64,000 bases of DNA from the NCBI GenBank assembly GCA_030654075.1, contig JAURYB010000054.1, positions 1-64,000 on the forward strand. Direction: 5' to 3'. Under the pieces are notes generated by a model, which worked only from the letters and a program-made list of their open reading frames with translations, did not search any database and was not told the origin of the DNA. The stretch's first letter is position 1. Every line of letters starts with the position of its first letter. Source of the DNA: Bacteroidales bacterium. GTDB taxonomy: Bacteria; Bacteroidota; Bacteroidia; Bacteroidales; UBA4417. The position numbers and the translations under genes are program-made. Shown in pieces: positions 27,101 through 35,368 of this stretch.

Positions 27101-28567
27101 GAGTTCCGTAAGATTGAATCAGGAAAGATGGACCTAAAAGTCTCACAGGGAAATATTAACAGGTTTCTCGAAAATATCTTTTCCAGTTTCAATCACCTGG
27201 CAACGCAGCAACAAATTGCATACACATTTGTTCCATTGCGTCAAACTACGGATTGCTGGTTTGATCACGAAAAACTGGAGAATGTTGTTTTTAACCTGCT
27301 TTCAAACGCATTTAAATTTACTCCTCCACTGGGAGCCATCAGCCTCAGTGTTACCATAGTGAATCAGGAGTGCAGCACCGACAAGCCGGGAATTGACACT
27401 AAGCCCGCAAAAAACGCTCTTATCAGCCCTTTCCTCGAAATAAAAGTAACAGATACCGGCGTAGGGATTTCTGAGGAGCACATCGCCCATGTTTTTAAAA
27501 GATTTTACCAGGTTAACACCTCTGAAAGCCTTAAAGTGCGAGGTTCTGGAATTGGTTTATCCCTTTCCCGCGAATTGGTAAAAGTTCATCATGGAACAAT
27601 TTCAGTGGAAAGCCAGCCGAATGTTGGTTCAGTTTTCACTGTGCAGCTTCCTGTACTTAAGAAATGTTTCTCACCGAATGAGATTCTGGATCAGCCTGTC
27701 GAAATGAAAGCAACCATTAATGACCAGGTGTTGAAATTAACCGAAGAATTACTGTCCAAAGTTCCTGAACCTATCAAAAAGTCATACTCTGCGCCAACAA
27801 ATGGATATAAGAAACCGCTCATACTTGTTGCGGAAGATAACTATGATCTGCGGGTTCATATATCTGCTTCGCTTAATGATGAATACAGGGTAATGGAAGC
27901 TGAAAACGGCAAGGTCGCCTATGAACTGGCGAAAGATTATAATCCGGAGTTGATTTTAAGCGATATTATGATGCCTGTAATGGATGGCCTTGAATTATGC
28001 AGCCGTTTGAAGAACAATCTGCATACCAGTCATATTATTGTGGTGCTGCTTACAGCCCGGACTTCGGTCGAAAACTGGATCGAGGGCCTCGAAACGGGCG
28101 CTGATGATTATATCCCAAAACCATTTGACCTTAACATTCTGCGAGTGCGTATCAGGCAACTAATTGAGTCGCGCCGGCGGCTAAAAAAGCATTTTGGCAA
28201 AGAACTGGCTCCAGGTGAAGCTGAAGTTTCCATTTCCCCGGCTGATACTCATTTTATGAATAAAATCATTGAGATTGTGGAACACAACTTCCCGAACCCT
28301 GAATTCGGAGTCGAAGAATTAGTTTCAAAAATGTTTTTGAGCCATAGCCTGGTTCATAAAAAATTATCAGCTATTGCGGATCAGTCTGCCGGCGATTTTA
28401 TCACTTCATTCCGACTGAAAAAAGCTGCCCAATTACTTCGAAGGCCCGACATGAATGTATCTGAGATTGCCTATGAAATAGGGTTCAACGACCCTAAATA
28501 TTTCAGTAGGCAATTCAAAAAGTATTTTGGTATTACCCCATCCGAATATTGCAAATCAACCACCTGA
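24155..28567 (+). CDS. Hybrid two-component system sensor/regulator (HTCS)
   Basis: 1470 residues with signal peptide (ends TVLGQD). Order: periplasmic double propeller of reg_prop repeats (about 30-720, many IWIGTxxGLN units), Y_Y_Y domain (about 732-802), one membrane span (about 820-840), coiled linker, HisKA with H934 in NISHEFRTP, HATPase with N box near 1043 and G boxes DTGVGIS and GSGIGLS, receiver with D1270 in LSDIMMPVMDG, and AraC-type HTH (about 1385-1470). All four signalling parts look intact. By position it should sense an arabino-oligosaccharide and activate the SusC/D genes, like the HTCS of the Bacteroides arabinan locus. A putative AraR operator lies in its promoter region. 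Confidence 0.93.
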   Translation: MKRLVFVTIWLFLSTLTVLGQDINLRFQHITSEQGLSQNTIDCIMQDSRGFMWFGTWNGLNRYDGYNFLVFKSENQQQGLSGNFIYSICEDSDGNIWAGTKNGLNKINHQTNFIENFYHVRNVTNSISDNSINAVYCDNQGYIWVGTAGNGLDKIKIDKENGNYLFSHYRNSKSDPNSLPGNQINAVIQDKKGFLWVGTNSGLGWMNTATGKFNIFRNNPLFSNSISSNTVLSLFEDKAGIIWIGTNNGLNKYDPMKGVFTHYHTNPDNPGSLSHLTVNAISEDIDGNLLVGTLGGLNRFNPGNQSFYHFPLGQNDDYSLNNEFINAIYADKQGNIWIGSDKGGISKYNSQQKGFGYFASDPSKPNSLSHNTINSVFDEPAQLWIGTAGGGLNRYTKTDKHFTHYTNIPHNPTSIASNFVSSICKDEKGNTWIGTWGGGLNQLVSQNGNGVFKHYRENTGINSICSDYVSAIWLDKKEYLIIGTLTGLELFQPAQGVFRHIANQPGWKNRISEVGCILKDTKGFYWIGTRLGLYRFADSLLDNGLQDKNIIKYTNRNGVANSLPGDYVISLCEDDKGNIWAGTYGSGVSRITVSEKGQATFTNFNQINGLCNNVVYAIQKDGKGKLWLSTDNGLSRFDPDTRQFKNFYVSDGLQSNQFYWTASCAGSDGRLYFGGMEGLNYFYPDSIRDNSYIPKVVITDFKVFNSSVNIGKWNNKKVLLEKVINETSEIRLSYKENVFSFEFSSLDYFLPEKVQYKYRMKGVDKDWVTVPSSRRFVTYTNLEGGDYLFEVKASNSDGVWSDTPTQLKIHISPPFWATAWFRILTLLLLAALVVAYIRYRTSRLHRQKLVLERLVKERTGLIETQNEQLKFQAGSLQESNILLASGKQLIEGQKAELELKNQEISEQRDKLIELNKHVNLVNQIKLRFFTNISHEFRTPLTLILGPLDKLISSWKGDSNTLEALNLINRNAQRLLHLINQLMEFRKIESGKMDLKVSQGNINRFLENIFSSFNHLATQQQIAYTFVPLRQTTDCWFDHEKLENVVFNLLSNAFKFTPPLGAISLSVTIVNQECSTDKPGIDTKPAKNALISPFLEIKVTDTGVGISEEHIAHVFKRFYQVNTSESLKVRGSGIGLSLSRELVKVHHGTISVESQPNVGSVFTVQLPVLKKCFSPNEILDQPVEMKATINDQVLKLTEELLSKVPEPIKKSYSAPTNGYKKPLILVAEDNYDLRVHISASLNDEYRVMEAENGKVAYELAKDYNPELILSDIMMPVMDGLELCSRLKNNLHTSHIIVVLLTARTSVENWIEGLETGADDYIPKPFDLNILRVRIRQLIESRRRLKKHFGKELAPGEAEVSISPADTHFMNKIIEIVEHNFPNPEFGVEELVSKMFLSHSLVHKKLSAIADQSAGDFITSFRLKKAAQLLRRPDMNVSEIAYEIGFNDPKYFSRQFKKYFGITPSEYCKSTT

Positions 28568-28780
28568 TTCTGTATTTCCTAACCTGCTATTCGTATTTTA
28601 CCACTTGGTTAGTTCCATTCACGTATAGGGTAATTGACGCAAATTCAGCCCATTAATTAATAAAGGCATTAGCAGCAGGCTGTTTGGCCCCTTTTGGGAT
28701 GGAAAAAGTACAAATACAAAATTATCCTCCAATTATACAGAATCCTCCACCCTGTCGCCTTCAGTATGTGCTTTCTTTGC

Positions 28781-28799
28781 AAGTGTAATTTTCACACTT
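28781..28799. promoter_or_regulatory. Putative AraR operator upstream of susC
   Basis: AAGTGTA-ATTTT-CACACTT: same arm length and spacing as the perfect palindromes at 24068 and 39148, with one mismatch in the right arm. It ends 62 bases before the SusC start. The rest of this 294-base gap after the HTCS shows no clear terminator. Confidence 0.55.
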
Positions 28800-28861
28800 A
28801 AAATATTGAAATACGTATTAACCAAACACAATCAACAACTAACTCTTAAATTTTTAACAAA

Positions 28862-31800
28862 ATGAGAAAAAAGCTACTAATGAAAGCTTGCCTGCTTAAT
28901 TTGTTCTTCCTGTTCTTATTTACAGGAACATTGATGGCACAGCAATTTAAAGTAACCGGAACTGTAAAGGATTCCAAGACCAGTGAATCGTTGGTCGGGG
29001 TAAGTGTCGGGGTGAAAGGGACCACCACCGGTACAATTACCGATATTGACGGTAAATACACCGTATCAGTGAGTAGCCCGAATGTTACTCTAACATTCAG
29101 TTATGTTGGCTATTCCCAACAGGACATCGCGGTAAACGGCCAGAATGAGGTTGATGTCAGCCTTGTTTTATTGGCTACCCAGTTGGACCAGGTAGTTGTA
29201 ATCGGATACGGTACACAAAAGAAATCGGACCTTACCGGTTCAATCGCTATTGTTAATACCAAAGATATCAGTAGGATCGCAACCAGTGATGTTACAAAAG
29301 CTCTCCAGGGTAATGTAGCTGGTTTAAGTGTTCAGAGCAGCGGTGAGCCGGGTTCTACTCCTTTAGTAAAACTCAGAGGTGTTAGTTCATTCGGTAATTC
29401 CACGCCTCTTTATATTATCGACGGCGTTGCTACCCCGGTTAATGACTTCCCGATGTCGGACATCGAAACCATCCAGGTACTTAAAGATGCTTCGGCCGCC
29501 GCAATTTACGGATCGCGCGCTGCTAACGGCGTAATCATTATTACCACAAAACGTGGACAGAAAGGTGCCATGAAAGTGAATTATAATGGTTATGTTGGTG
29601 TTCAGAGCATCGCAAACCGCTATGATGTTTGTAACACTGAGCAATACCAGAAACTGGTCAACACAGCAACCTACAACACCATTCAGACCTACCCGGCTTA
29701 TACCGGTTTATTGGGTGATACCCTCCCGTTCAATAACCCGAATGATACACGTTTCAGCACAGTAAATACCGATTGGCAGAAAGAAGCCCTCAAAAAAGGT
29801 ATGATCACCGAGCATAATGTTTCATTTTCTGGTGGAAGTGATAAGTCAACCTACAATTCGTCACTCAACTATTTTAACCAGACAGGTACCATGGTTGGAA
29901 ACGGACCGAATTATAAAAGGTATTCCTTCACCGTGAATTCCGATCACAACTACGGTAAATTCAAATTCGGCGAAACCATGAGCTACACCTATGTAGACCA
30001 GGACCTGATGACATTTTTAAAAGATGCCTCTTCTCTTTCATTTGCAATAACAGCTATTCCTACCATACCTGTTTATGATGCCACTACTATCGATGGTTAT
30101 GGCGCTTCCAACAAAGTACTCGACGGATCATACACCGGCAATGTAGTTGGGATGAATAATCTTATTGAAAGCAACACCAAGAGGTACAAATTTTTTGGAA
30201 ATGCCTATGCTGAATATGCCTTCTTCCCGTTCCTTAAATACAAACTCAGCCTGACATTTGATCGTACTGATTTCAAGTCGTTCTATTTTAATCCTATACA
30301 TGATTTAGGCTGGGCTTATTATAATGACAAAGCCAAAATGAGGGATAACCGCTCATCAGCGCTTACCGGAACTATTGAGCAGACACTTACTTTCGACAAA
30401 AAATTTGGCGCTCACGCGCTGAATGTAATGGTTGGAACTTCCGCCTTAGACTATAAGAATAGCTGGGCATACTCGTATGCCGAAGGATTCAGTCTGCCTT
30501 ACTTCAAAGAAATCAGTAATGGTAAAACAACCAGCGCTACCGGTGGAGAATTTGAATCCAGGCTGGTTTCTTATTTCGGAAGGTTGCTCTATAACTACCA
30601 GGATAAATATTTATTAACTGCGTCGATCAGGCGTGACGGTTCAACCCGGTTTGCACCTTCAAAAAAATGGGGTAATTTCCCATCAGTAGCTCTTGGATGG
30701 AAAGTATCCAGCGAAGAATTTATGGCAAACCAAAAGACTTTCAACCTGCTTAAGGTCAGGGCAAGCTGGGGCAAGTTAGGAAACCAGGAAATTGGTGATT
30801 ACAGGTTTCAGTCAATTATAAATCCGTATGCATCCTATGTGTTCGGAGGTGTTTTACAATCAGGTTCTGCACAGATCACATACTTAGATCCTTCGATTCA
30901 CTGGGAAGAAAAAGCAACTTCGAATATTGGTTTTGATGCCGAAATGCTGAACAACAGGTTGAGTTTTTCAGCCGAATATTACTATTCAAAGTCTACCGGA
31001 ATGTTATATGGAATTACATTGCCCTATTCAACAGGAGTTTATAACTGGTTAGGGCCTACGGTAAACGGAGCCACAGTCAAGAATTCAGGTTTGGAATTTA
31101 CAGCCGGATGGAGGGATCATAAGGGTGATTTTAACTATAGCGTAAACGCGAATGTATCTACCCTGCACAACGAAATTCTATCGCTGGGTACTGTTACAAA
31201 TCCCAAATTTGGAACCATCAGCAAGTCAGATGTAGGAACTTCTATAGGCGAACTTTATGGATATGTGATTGAAGGCATTTTCCAAACCCCTGCAGAAATA
31301 GATGCCGTAAACGCGAACGCTGCCGCTGAACAAGGTGCTGGCAAAGTTTACCAAAGCCTCTATACATCACCTGGCGATTATAAGTTTAAGGATTTAAATG
31401 GTGATGGTGTTATTACAGACAAAGACCGTGATTACCTGGGCAGCGCAATCCCTACCCTGTATTTTGGCCTAAATGTAAATGTATCGTACAAAATATTTGA
31501 TATCTCGGTATCGGGTAATGGTGTGTCAGGCAACAAGATATATAATTCCATCGCAGCTCAATTGGAAAATGGAGCAGGTGCCGACCAGTATTCTACAAGA
31601 ATGTTGGATGCATGGTCCTCAACCAATACCAGTTCTAATATTCCAAGGGTAGTTATGGGCGATCCGAATGGTAATACCCGCGCTTCATCACGTTGGCTCG
31701 AAAATGGTTCTTACTTCAAGATTTCCAACCTCGAAATTGGTGTTACCCTTCCTCAATCAATACTCAAAATGGCTAAAGTAGCAAGTTTAAGGGTATACGC

Positions 31801-31981
31801 AAAAGCACAAAACCTTTATACCTTCACAAAATACACTGGTTTTGACCCTGACTTTGCAAATGACGGATTGTGGGACAGAGGAGTGGATCAGGGTTCATAT
31901 CCTAACAAAGCATTCGACGCTTTTGCGGGAGGTTTGCCAAATCCAAGAACATTCCTGGTTGGAGTTCAGTTAGGTTTATAA
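28862..31981 (+). CDS. SusC-like TonB-dependent outer-membrane transporter (arabinan locus)
   Basis: 1039 residues. Signal peptide (GTLMAQQ), a CarboxypepD_reg-like beta-sandwich (about 25-105, GTVKDSKTSESLVGV), a TonB-box-like stretch followed by the plug (about 110-225, VVVIGYGTQKKSDLTGS, IIDGVATP, IEVLKDASAAAIYGSRAANGVI), then the 22-strand barrel to the C-terminus. It forms the pore under the SusD lid and imports oligosaccharides using TonB energy. SusD follows after 26 bases. The substrate is inferred from neighbours to be arabinan-derived oligosaccharide. Confidence 0.93.
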   Translation: MRKKLLMKACLLNLFFLFLFTGTLMAQQFKVTGTVKDSKTSESLVGVSVGVKGTTTGTITDIDGKYTVSVSSPNVTLTFSYVGYSQQDIAVNGQNEVDVSLVLLATQLDQVVVIGYGTQKKSDLTGSIAIVNTKDISRIATSDVTKALQGNVAGLSVQSSGEPGSTPLVKLRGVSSFGNSTPLYIIDGVATPVNDFPMSDIETIQVLKDASAAAIYGSRAANGVIIITTKRGQKGAMKVNYNGYVGVQSIANRYDVCNTEQYQKLVNTATYNTIQTYPAYTGLLGDTLPFNNPNDTRFSTVNTDWQKEALKKGMITEHNVSFSGGSDKSTYNSSLNYFNQTGTMVGNGPNYKRYSFTVNSDHNYGKFKFGETMSYTYVDQDLMTFLKDASSLSFAITAIPTIPVYDATTIDGYGASNKVLDGSYTGNVVGMNNLIESNTKRYKFFGNAYAEYAFFPFLKYKLSLTFDRTDFKSFYFNPIHDLGWAYYNDKAKMRDNRSSALTGTIEQTLTFDKKFGAHALNVMVGTSALDYKNSWAYSYAEGFSLPYFKEISNGKTTSATGGEFESRLVSYFGRLLYNYQDKYLLTASIRRDGSTRFAPSKKWGNFPSVALGWKVSSEEFMANQKTFNLLKVRASWGKLGNQEIGDYRFQSIINPYASYVFGGVLQSGSAQITYLDPSIHWEEKATSNIGFDAEMLNNRLSFSAEYYYSKSTGMLYGITLPYSTGVYNWLGPTVNGATVKNSGLEFTAGWRDHKGDFNYSVNANVSTLHNEILSLGTVTNPKFGTISKSDVGTSIGELYGYVIEGIFQTPAEIDAVNANAAAEQGAGKVYQSLYTSPGDYKFKDLNGDGVITDKDRDYLGSAIPTLYFGLNVNVSYKIFDISVSGNGVSGNKIYNSIAAQLENGAGADQYSTRMLDAWSSTNTSSNIPRVVMGDPNGNTRASSRWLENGSYFKISNLEIGVTLPQSILKMAKVASLRVYAKAQNLYTFTKYTGFDPDFANDGLWDRGVDQGSYPNKAFDAFAGGLPNPRTFLVGVQLGL

Positions 31982-32007
31982 TTTGAAACTGTAAAAAATT
32001 TAAAGAG

Positions 32008-33561
32008 ATGAAAACAAAGAAAATAACAATATTTTTAGCTACTCTCACACTTCTGTTTGTGGGTTGTAAGAAGGACTACCTTGACTTAGCTAACCCTAAC
32101 CTGCAAACGGCTAACACTTTCTGGCAAACAGAAGACCAGGCAAAACTAGGCGTCAATGGTATTTATCACGCTCTGGGTTATGATGGCACTTTCCTGCGTT
32201 TTGCGCCCGCTTGCCTCGACAGCCGCGACGACATTACCTGGTCGCCAAGTCCATGGGATGCATTTTATGCGGTGGCACAATTTAACCTGCTGACTACCAA
32301 TTACATGCCTGAAGCTATGTATGTCGCTCATTTTGATATCATTAAAAGAGCTAACGCCGCGCTTTTCTATATTCCGGGAATCCAATTTGCCGATGAAACC
32401 TATAAAAATCGTTTGATAGGCGAAGCAAAATTCCTGAGAGGAATGTCATACATGTACACTGTACTGTTCTTCGATCATATTCCTTTAGTTCTTGAGCCAC
32501 CAAAGACACCGGATGATTTCTACCAGGATCAGGTTGATAAATCACTTGTTTGGGCACAGATTTATAAAGACCTTTCTGAAGCAGCAGATTTATTACCTGT
32601 AGCCTATGATGCTGCTGACAAAGGAAGAGCTACAAAAGGAGCAGCCCTGGGTTATTTGGGCAAAGCATATTTGTTCAACAAGGATTATACAAAAGCAGCG
32701 GAAGCATTTAAGAATGTGATTGACCTTAATGTATATTCTCTGATGCCGAATTACGAGGATAACTTTACTGAATCAGCAGAGAATAATGCCGAATCCATTT
32801 TCGAAATTCAGTTCCAGCGCATGGATCAGCCAAACCTGAACTGGGTGGGCGATCCTGTAAGTGACAACGACCACACAACTGCCCGTGGTATTACTTATGC
32901 TCCATCACCATTTGGCTGGGGGGATATGGCAATCCGCCCATGGATTTACTACGAATATCAACAGGAGAAAACTACAACAGGGACTTCAGATCCCCGCCTT
33001 TACGCCACAATAACTTTCGATTATCCCGGTTGTACTCTTTATGGTAAAACTTTCCGCGAAGCATGGCCATACCAGGGTGCCGATACAGCAAAATGGGCTA
33101 CCAAATTCGAATGCCGTAAATACGAAAATGTTAATTCAGGTCGTGCTAATGAATTCGACTGGCGTTCGGGAATTAACGAAAGGTTGATGCGTTATTCCGA
33201 TGTCCTGTTGATGTATGCTGAAAGCAATATGGAAGCTGGTGATAACGCAACTGCTGCCAAGTATATTCAGCTAGTTCGCGACAGGGCCAATCTGCCAGAT
33301 CGTGAAACTGAATTCGCTGCCATGTCGAAAGCTACTTTATTCGACGAACTGGTTCACCAGAGAGCTTTGGAATTCTGCCTCGAAGGACATCGTTTCGATG
33401 ATATCGTAAGATGGGGATGGCTTAGCGATCCTGCTAAAGTTGCTTTAATGAAATCTCATGATGCTGAATGGCTTGGGTATCTGCCGGGTAAAGAAGTTAT
33501 GCCTATACCGCAGATTGAAATAAACAACAATCCTAAAGCAACGCAGAATTTAAGTTATTAA
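32008..33561 (+). CDS. SusD/RagB-family surface glycan-binding lipoprotein (arabinan locus)
   Basis: 517 residues with lipoprotein signal peptide and lipobox FVGC (C20), followed by KKDYLD, as is common in SusD proteins. An N-terminal TPR-rich SusD_N region (DQAKLGVNGIYHAL..., RGMSYMY) and a C-terminal RagB/SusD region ending in RALEFCLEGHRFDDIVRW and a P-I-P-Q-I-E-I-N-N motif are clear. It caps the SusC transporter and binds glycan. The hairpin about 90 bases downstream may end or attenuate the susCD transcript. Confidence 0.92.
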   Translation: MKTKKITIFLATLTLLFVGCKKDYLDLANPNLQTANTFWQTEDQAKLGVNGIYHALGYDGTFLRFAPACLDSRDDITWSPSPWDAFYAVAQFNLLTTNYMPEAMYVAHFDIIKRANAALFYIPGIQFADETYKNRLIGEAKFLRGMSYMYTVLFFDHIPLVLEPPKTPDDFYQDQVDKSLVWAQIYKDLSEAADLLPVAYDAADKGRATKGAALGYLGKAYLFNKDYTKAAEAFKNVIDLNVYSLMPNYEDNFTESAENNAESIFEIQFQRMDQPNLNWVGDPVSDNDHTTARGITYAPSPFGWGDMAIRPWIYYEYQQEKTTTGTSDPRLYATITFDYPGCTLYGKTFREAWPYQGADTAKWATKFECRKYENVNSGRANEFDWRSGINERLMRYSDVLLMYAESNMEAGDNATAAKYIQLVRDRANLPDRETEFAAMSKATLFDELVHQRALEFCLEGHRFDDIVRWGWLSDPAKVALMKSHDAEWLGYLPGKEVMPIPQIEINNNPKATQNLSY

Positions 33562-33649
33562 TTCTGAATAGTATCAGGTAGATTTTACCTGAAAGTTAAA
33601 TAATAGAATTTTTAACAAATTATAATGAAATACAAAACCGTAAAGGAGC

Positions 33650-33673
33650 GCAGGGGAAGTATCTTTCCCCTGC
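33650..33673 (+). terminator. Hairpin between SusD and the endo-arabinanase gene
   Basis: Perfect 9-bp stem GCAGGGGAA / TTCCCCTGC with loop GTATCT, 89 bases after the susD stop. No T-run follows, so it may be an attenuator or an RNA-stabilising structure that sets different mRNA levels for susCD and the downstream enzymes. A 66-codon frame across it (33625-33825) has no protein-like features. The rest of the 293-base gap shows nothing recognisable. Confidence 0.5.
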
Positions 33674-33854
33674 ATCTCCCGGAGGTAAAAATACAGAGGT
33701 TGGTTGTCTCTGGTTTGAGGTTCATAATTGGTTGGGGTTGGAATAGGTCGCCGGTTATCATTTTTTTATTTCCGATACCCGGCGGCTTATTTAACTCTTC
33801 TGAAATTTACGGATCACATTCTTAAAACTGACTTACCAATATAATTTTTATCAA

Positions 33855-35309
33855 ATGTTTAAAACATCGCTGATTGCACTTACTCTGCTTATGTTATTTT
33901 TACTTCAGCTCACGGTTACGAGCGGTTGTAAAAAGAAAAGTGATGACCCTAAACCGCTGGATACCATTGTAATACCTCCGGTTATAGCGGATTCAATAAA
34001 CCCAGGCTATTCAGATGATTACGCTCAATATGCTGATTTAGCTTATTCCGGCTACTGGGGGCCATACAACCTGCACGATCCCTCAATAATTAAATACCAG
34101 AATTACTATTACATCTATTCTACTGATGTGTCCTATGGCAATACCGGGAAATGCGGCATCATGTTCCGTAAATCTAAAGATCTTGTTAACTGGAAATTTG
34201 TCGGATGGGTTTTCAATGGCGTTCCACCTAAAGCGCTTGCGTTTATGAAGGCCAATCAACCAAGTTATCAACAATTATCAATCTGGGCTCCTTACATCAT
34301 AAAAGTGGGCGATCAGTTCAGGCTGTATTATTCCGTTCCTGGAAACGATATTCACCTTGCCTGTATTGCACTGGCAACCAGCTTGTATCCCGATGGCCCA
34401 TGGACAGATGAAGGCATTGTGCTCACATGCATTCCGGGCGATCCGTATAACGCCATTGATCCATCAGTTACCATTGATGCAGTAACCGGTAAACATTGGA
34501 TGACCTATGGCTCTTACGATGACGGGATATTTACGGTGGAACTCGATCCGGCAACCGGTAAAAGAACCAATGGCAGTGACCTGGGTAAGAAAATTGCCAT
34601 GCGTTCACAACGTCACGATGCCATCGAAGGTTCCGAAATTCTGTACAATCCCGAACAGAAAATGTATTACCTCTTTGTGTCGTACGACTGGCTCGAAGAT
34701 AACTACAATGTCCGCGTAGGGCGTTCAACACATCCGGATGGCCCTTTCCTCGATTTTAACGGCAACGATATGGCTGCCCCCGGTGATAATCTGCCGATGA
34801 TCACGGCACAATACCAGTTCAATAACCATTCGGGATGGCAGGGATTCGGGCATTGCGCTGTTTATAACGATGCCGGAAACTACTATTATGTTAGCCAGGC
34901 TCGCCTTGGTTCAAACAAACACTTTATGGACCTCCATATTCACCGTATGATATGGACTCCTTCGGGCTGGCCGGTTATTTCGCCCGAGCGGTATGTGAAT
35001 GTGCCTCAAACAACCATCACTTCCGACAGCATTGTCGGGAAATGGGAACACATTGACCTGGTAAAAACCACCTCTAAAAACCAATCCATAACTATTGAAT
35101 TGCTTTCAAACGGTACTATTTTGGGTGTAGATGCATCCTCATGGTCGTTCACTAACGGATGGCTAACATTAAAATTCCGGAACGAAGAAACAGTTTACAC
35201 GACTAAGGTTTTTCGTGAATGGGACTGGGAAAATAAAAGACAAACCATTGTTTATACCGGCAATTCGGCAATTGGTCAATCGGGTTGGGGAAAGAAAATA
35301 AAAAATTAA
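33855..35309 (+). CDS. GH43 endo-alpha-1,5-L-arabinanase, probable surface lipoprotein
   Basis: 484 residues. Lipobox TSGC (C25) followed by KKKSDD, resembling the acidic surface-export tag of Bacteroidota lipoproteins. The five-bladed GH43 propeller has base D75 in HDPS, pKa-modulating D202 in AIDPS and acid E258 in IEGSE. The C-terminal beta-barrel (about 395-484, VGKWEHIDL onward) is the lipocalin-like domain seen in endo-arabinanases. It would cut the alpha-1,5 backbone of arabinan at the cell surface to make oligosaccharides for SusC/SusD. It follows susD with a 293-base gap containing a hairpin. Confidence 0.87.
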   Translation: MFKTSLIALTLLMLFLLQLTVTSGCKKKSDDPKPLDTIVIPPVIADSINPGYSDDYAQYADLAYSGYWGPYNLHDPSIIKYQNYYYIYSTDVSYGNTGKCGIMFRKSKDLVNWKFVGWVFNGVPPKALAFMKANQPSYQQLSIWAPYIIKVGDQFRLYYSVPGNDIHLACIALATSLYPDGPWTDEGIVLTCIPGDPYNAIDPSVTIDAVTGKHWMTYGSYDDGIFTVELDPATGKRTNGSDLGKKIAMRSQRHDAIEGSEILYNPEQKMYYLFVSYDWLEDNYNVRVGRSTHPDGPFLDFNGNDMAAPGDNLPMITAQYQFNNHSGWQGFGHCAVYNDAGNYYYVSQARLGSNKHFMDLHIHRMIWTPSGWPVISPERYVNVPQTTITSDSIVGKWEHIDLVKTTSKNQSITIELLSNGTILGVDASSWSFTNGWLTLKFRNEETVYTTKVFREWDWENKRQTIVYTGNSAIGQSGWGKKIKN

Positions 35310-35320
35310 ATCATTTTCAG

Positions 35321-35340
35321 AAACTGTAAACACAGTTTTG
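35321..35340 (+). terminator. Weak A/T-rich hairpin after the endo-arabinanase
   Basis: Stem AAACTGT (35321-35327) / ACAGTTT (35332-35338), 4-base loop, then TGTTGT. It is 11 bases past the stop codon and 30 before the next start. Stability is low, so partial read-through is likely. Confidence 0.4.
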
Positions 35341-35368
35341 TTGTAATGATCTAAATAAAGAAATCGTT

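Noticed and set aside
33625-33825. 66-codon frame between susD and the endo-arabinanase gene
   Set aside because: It overlaps a stable hairpin, has no recognisable family pattern and an unlikely composition.
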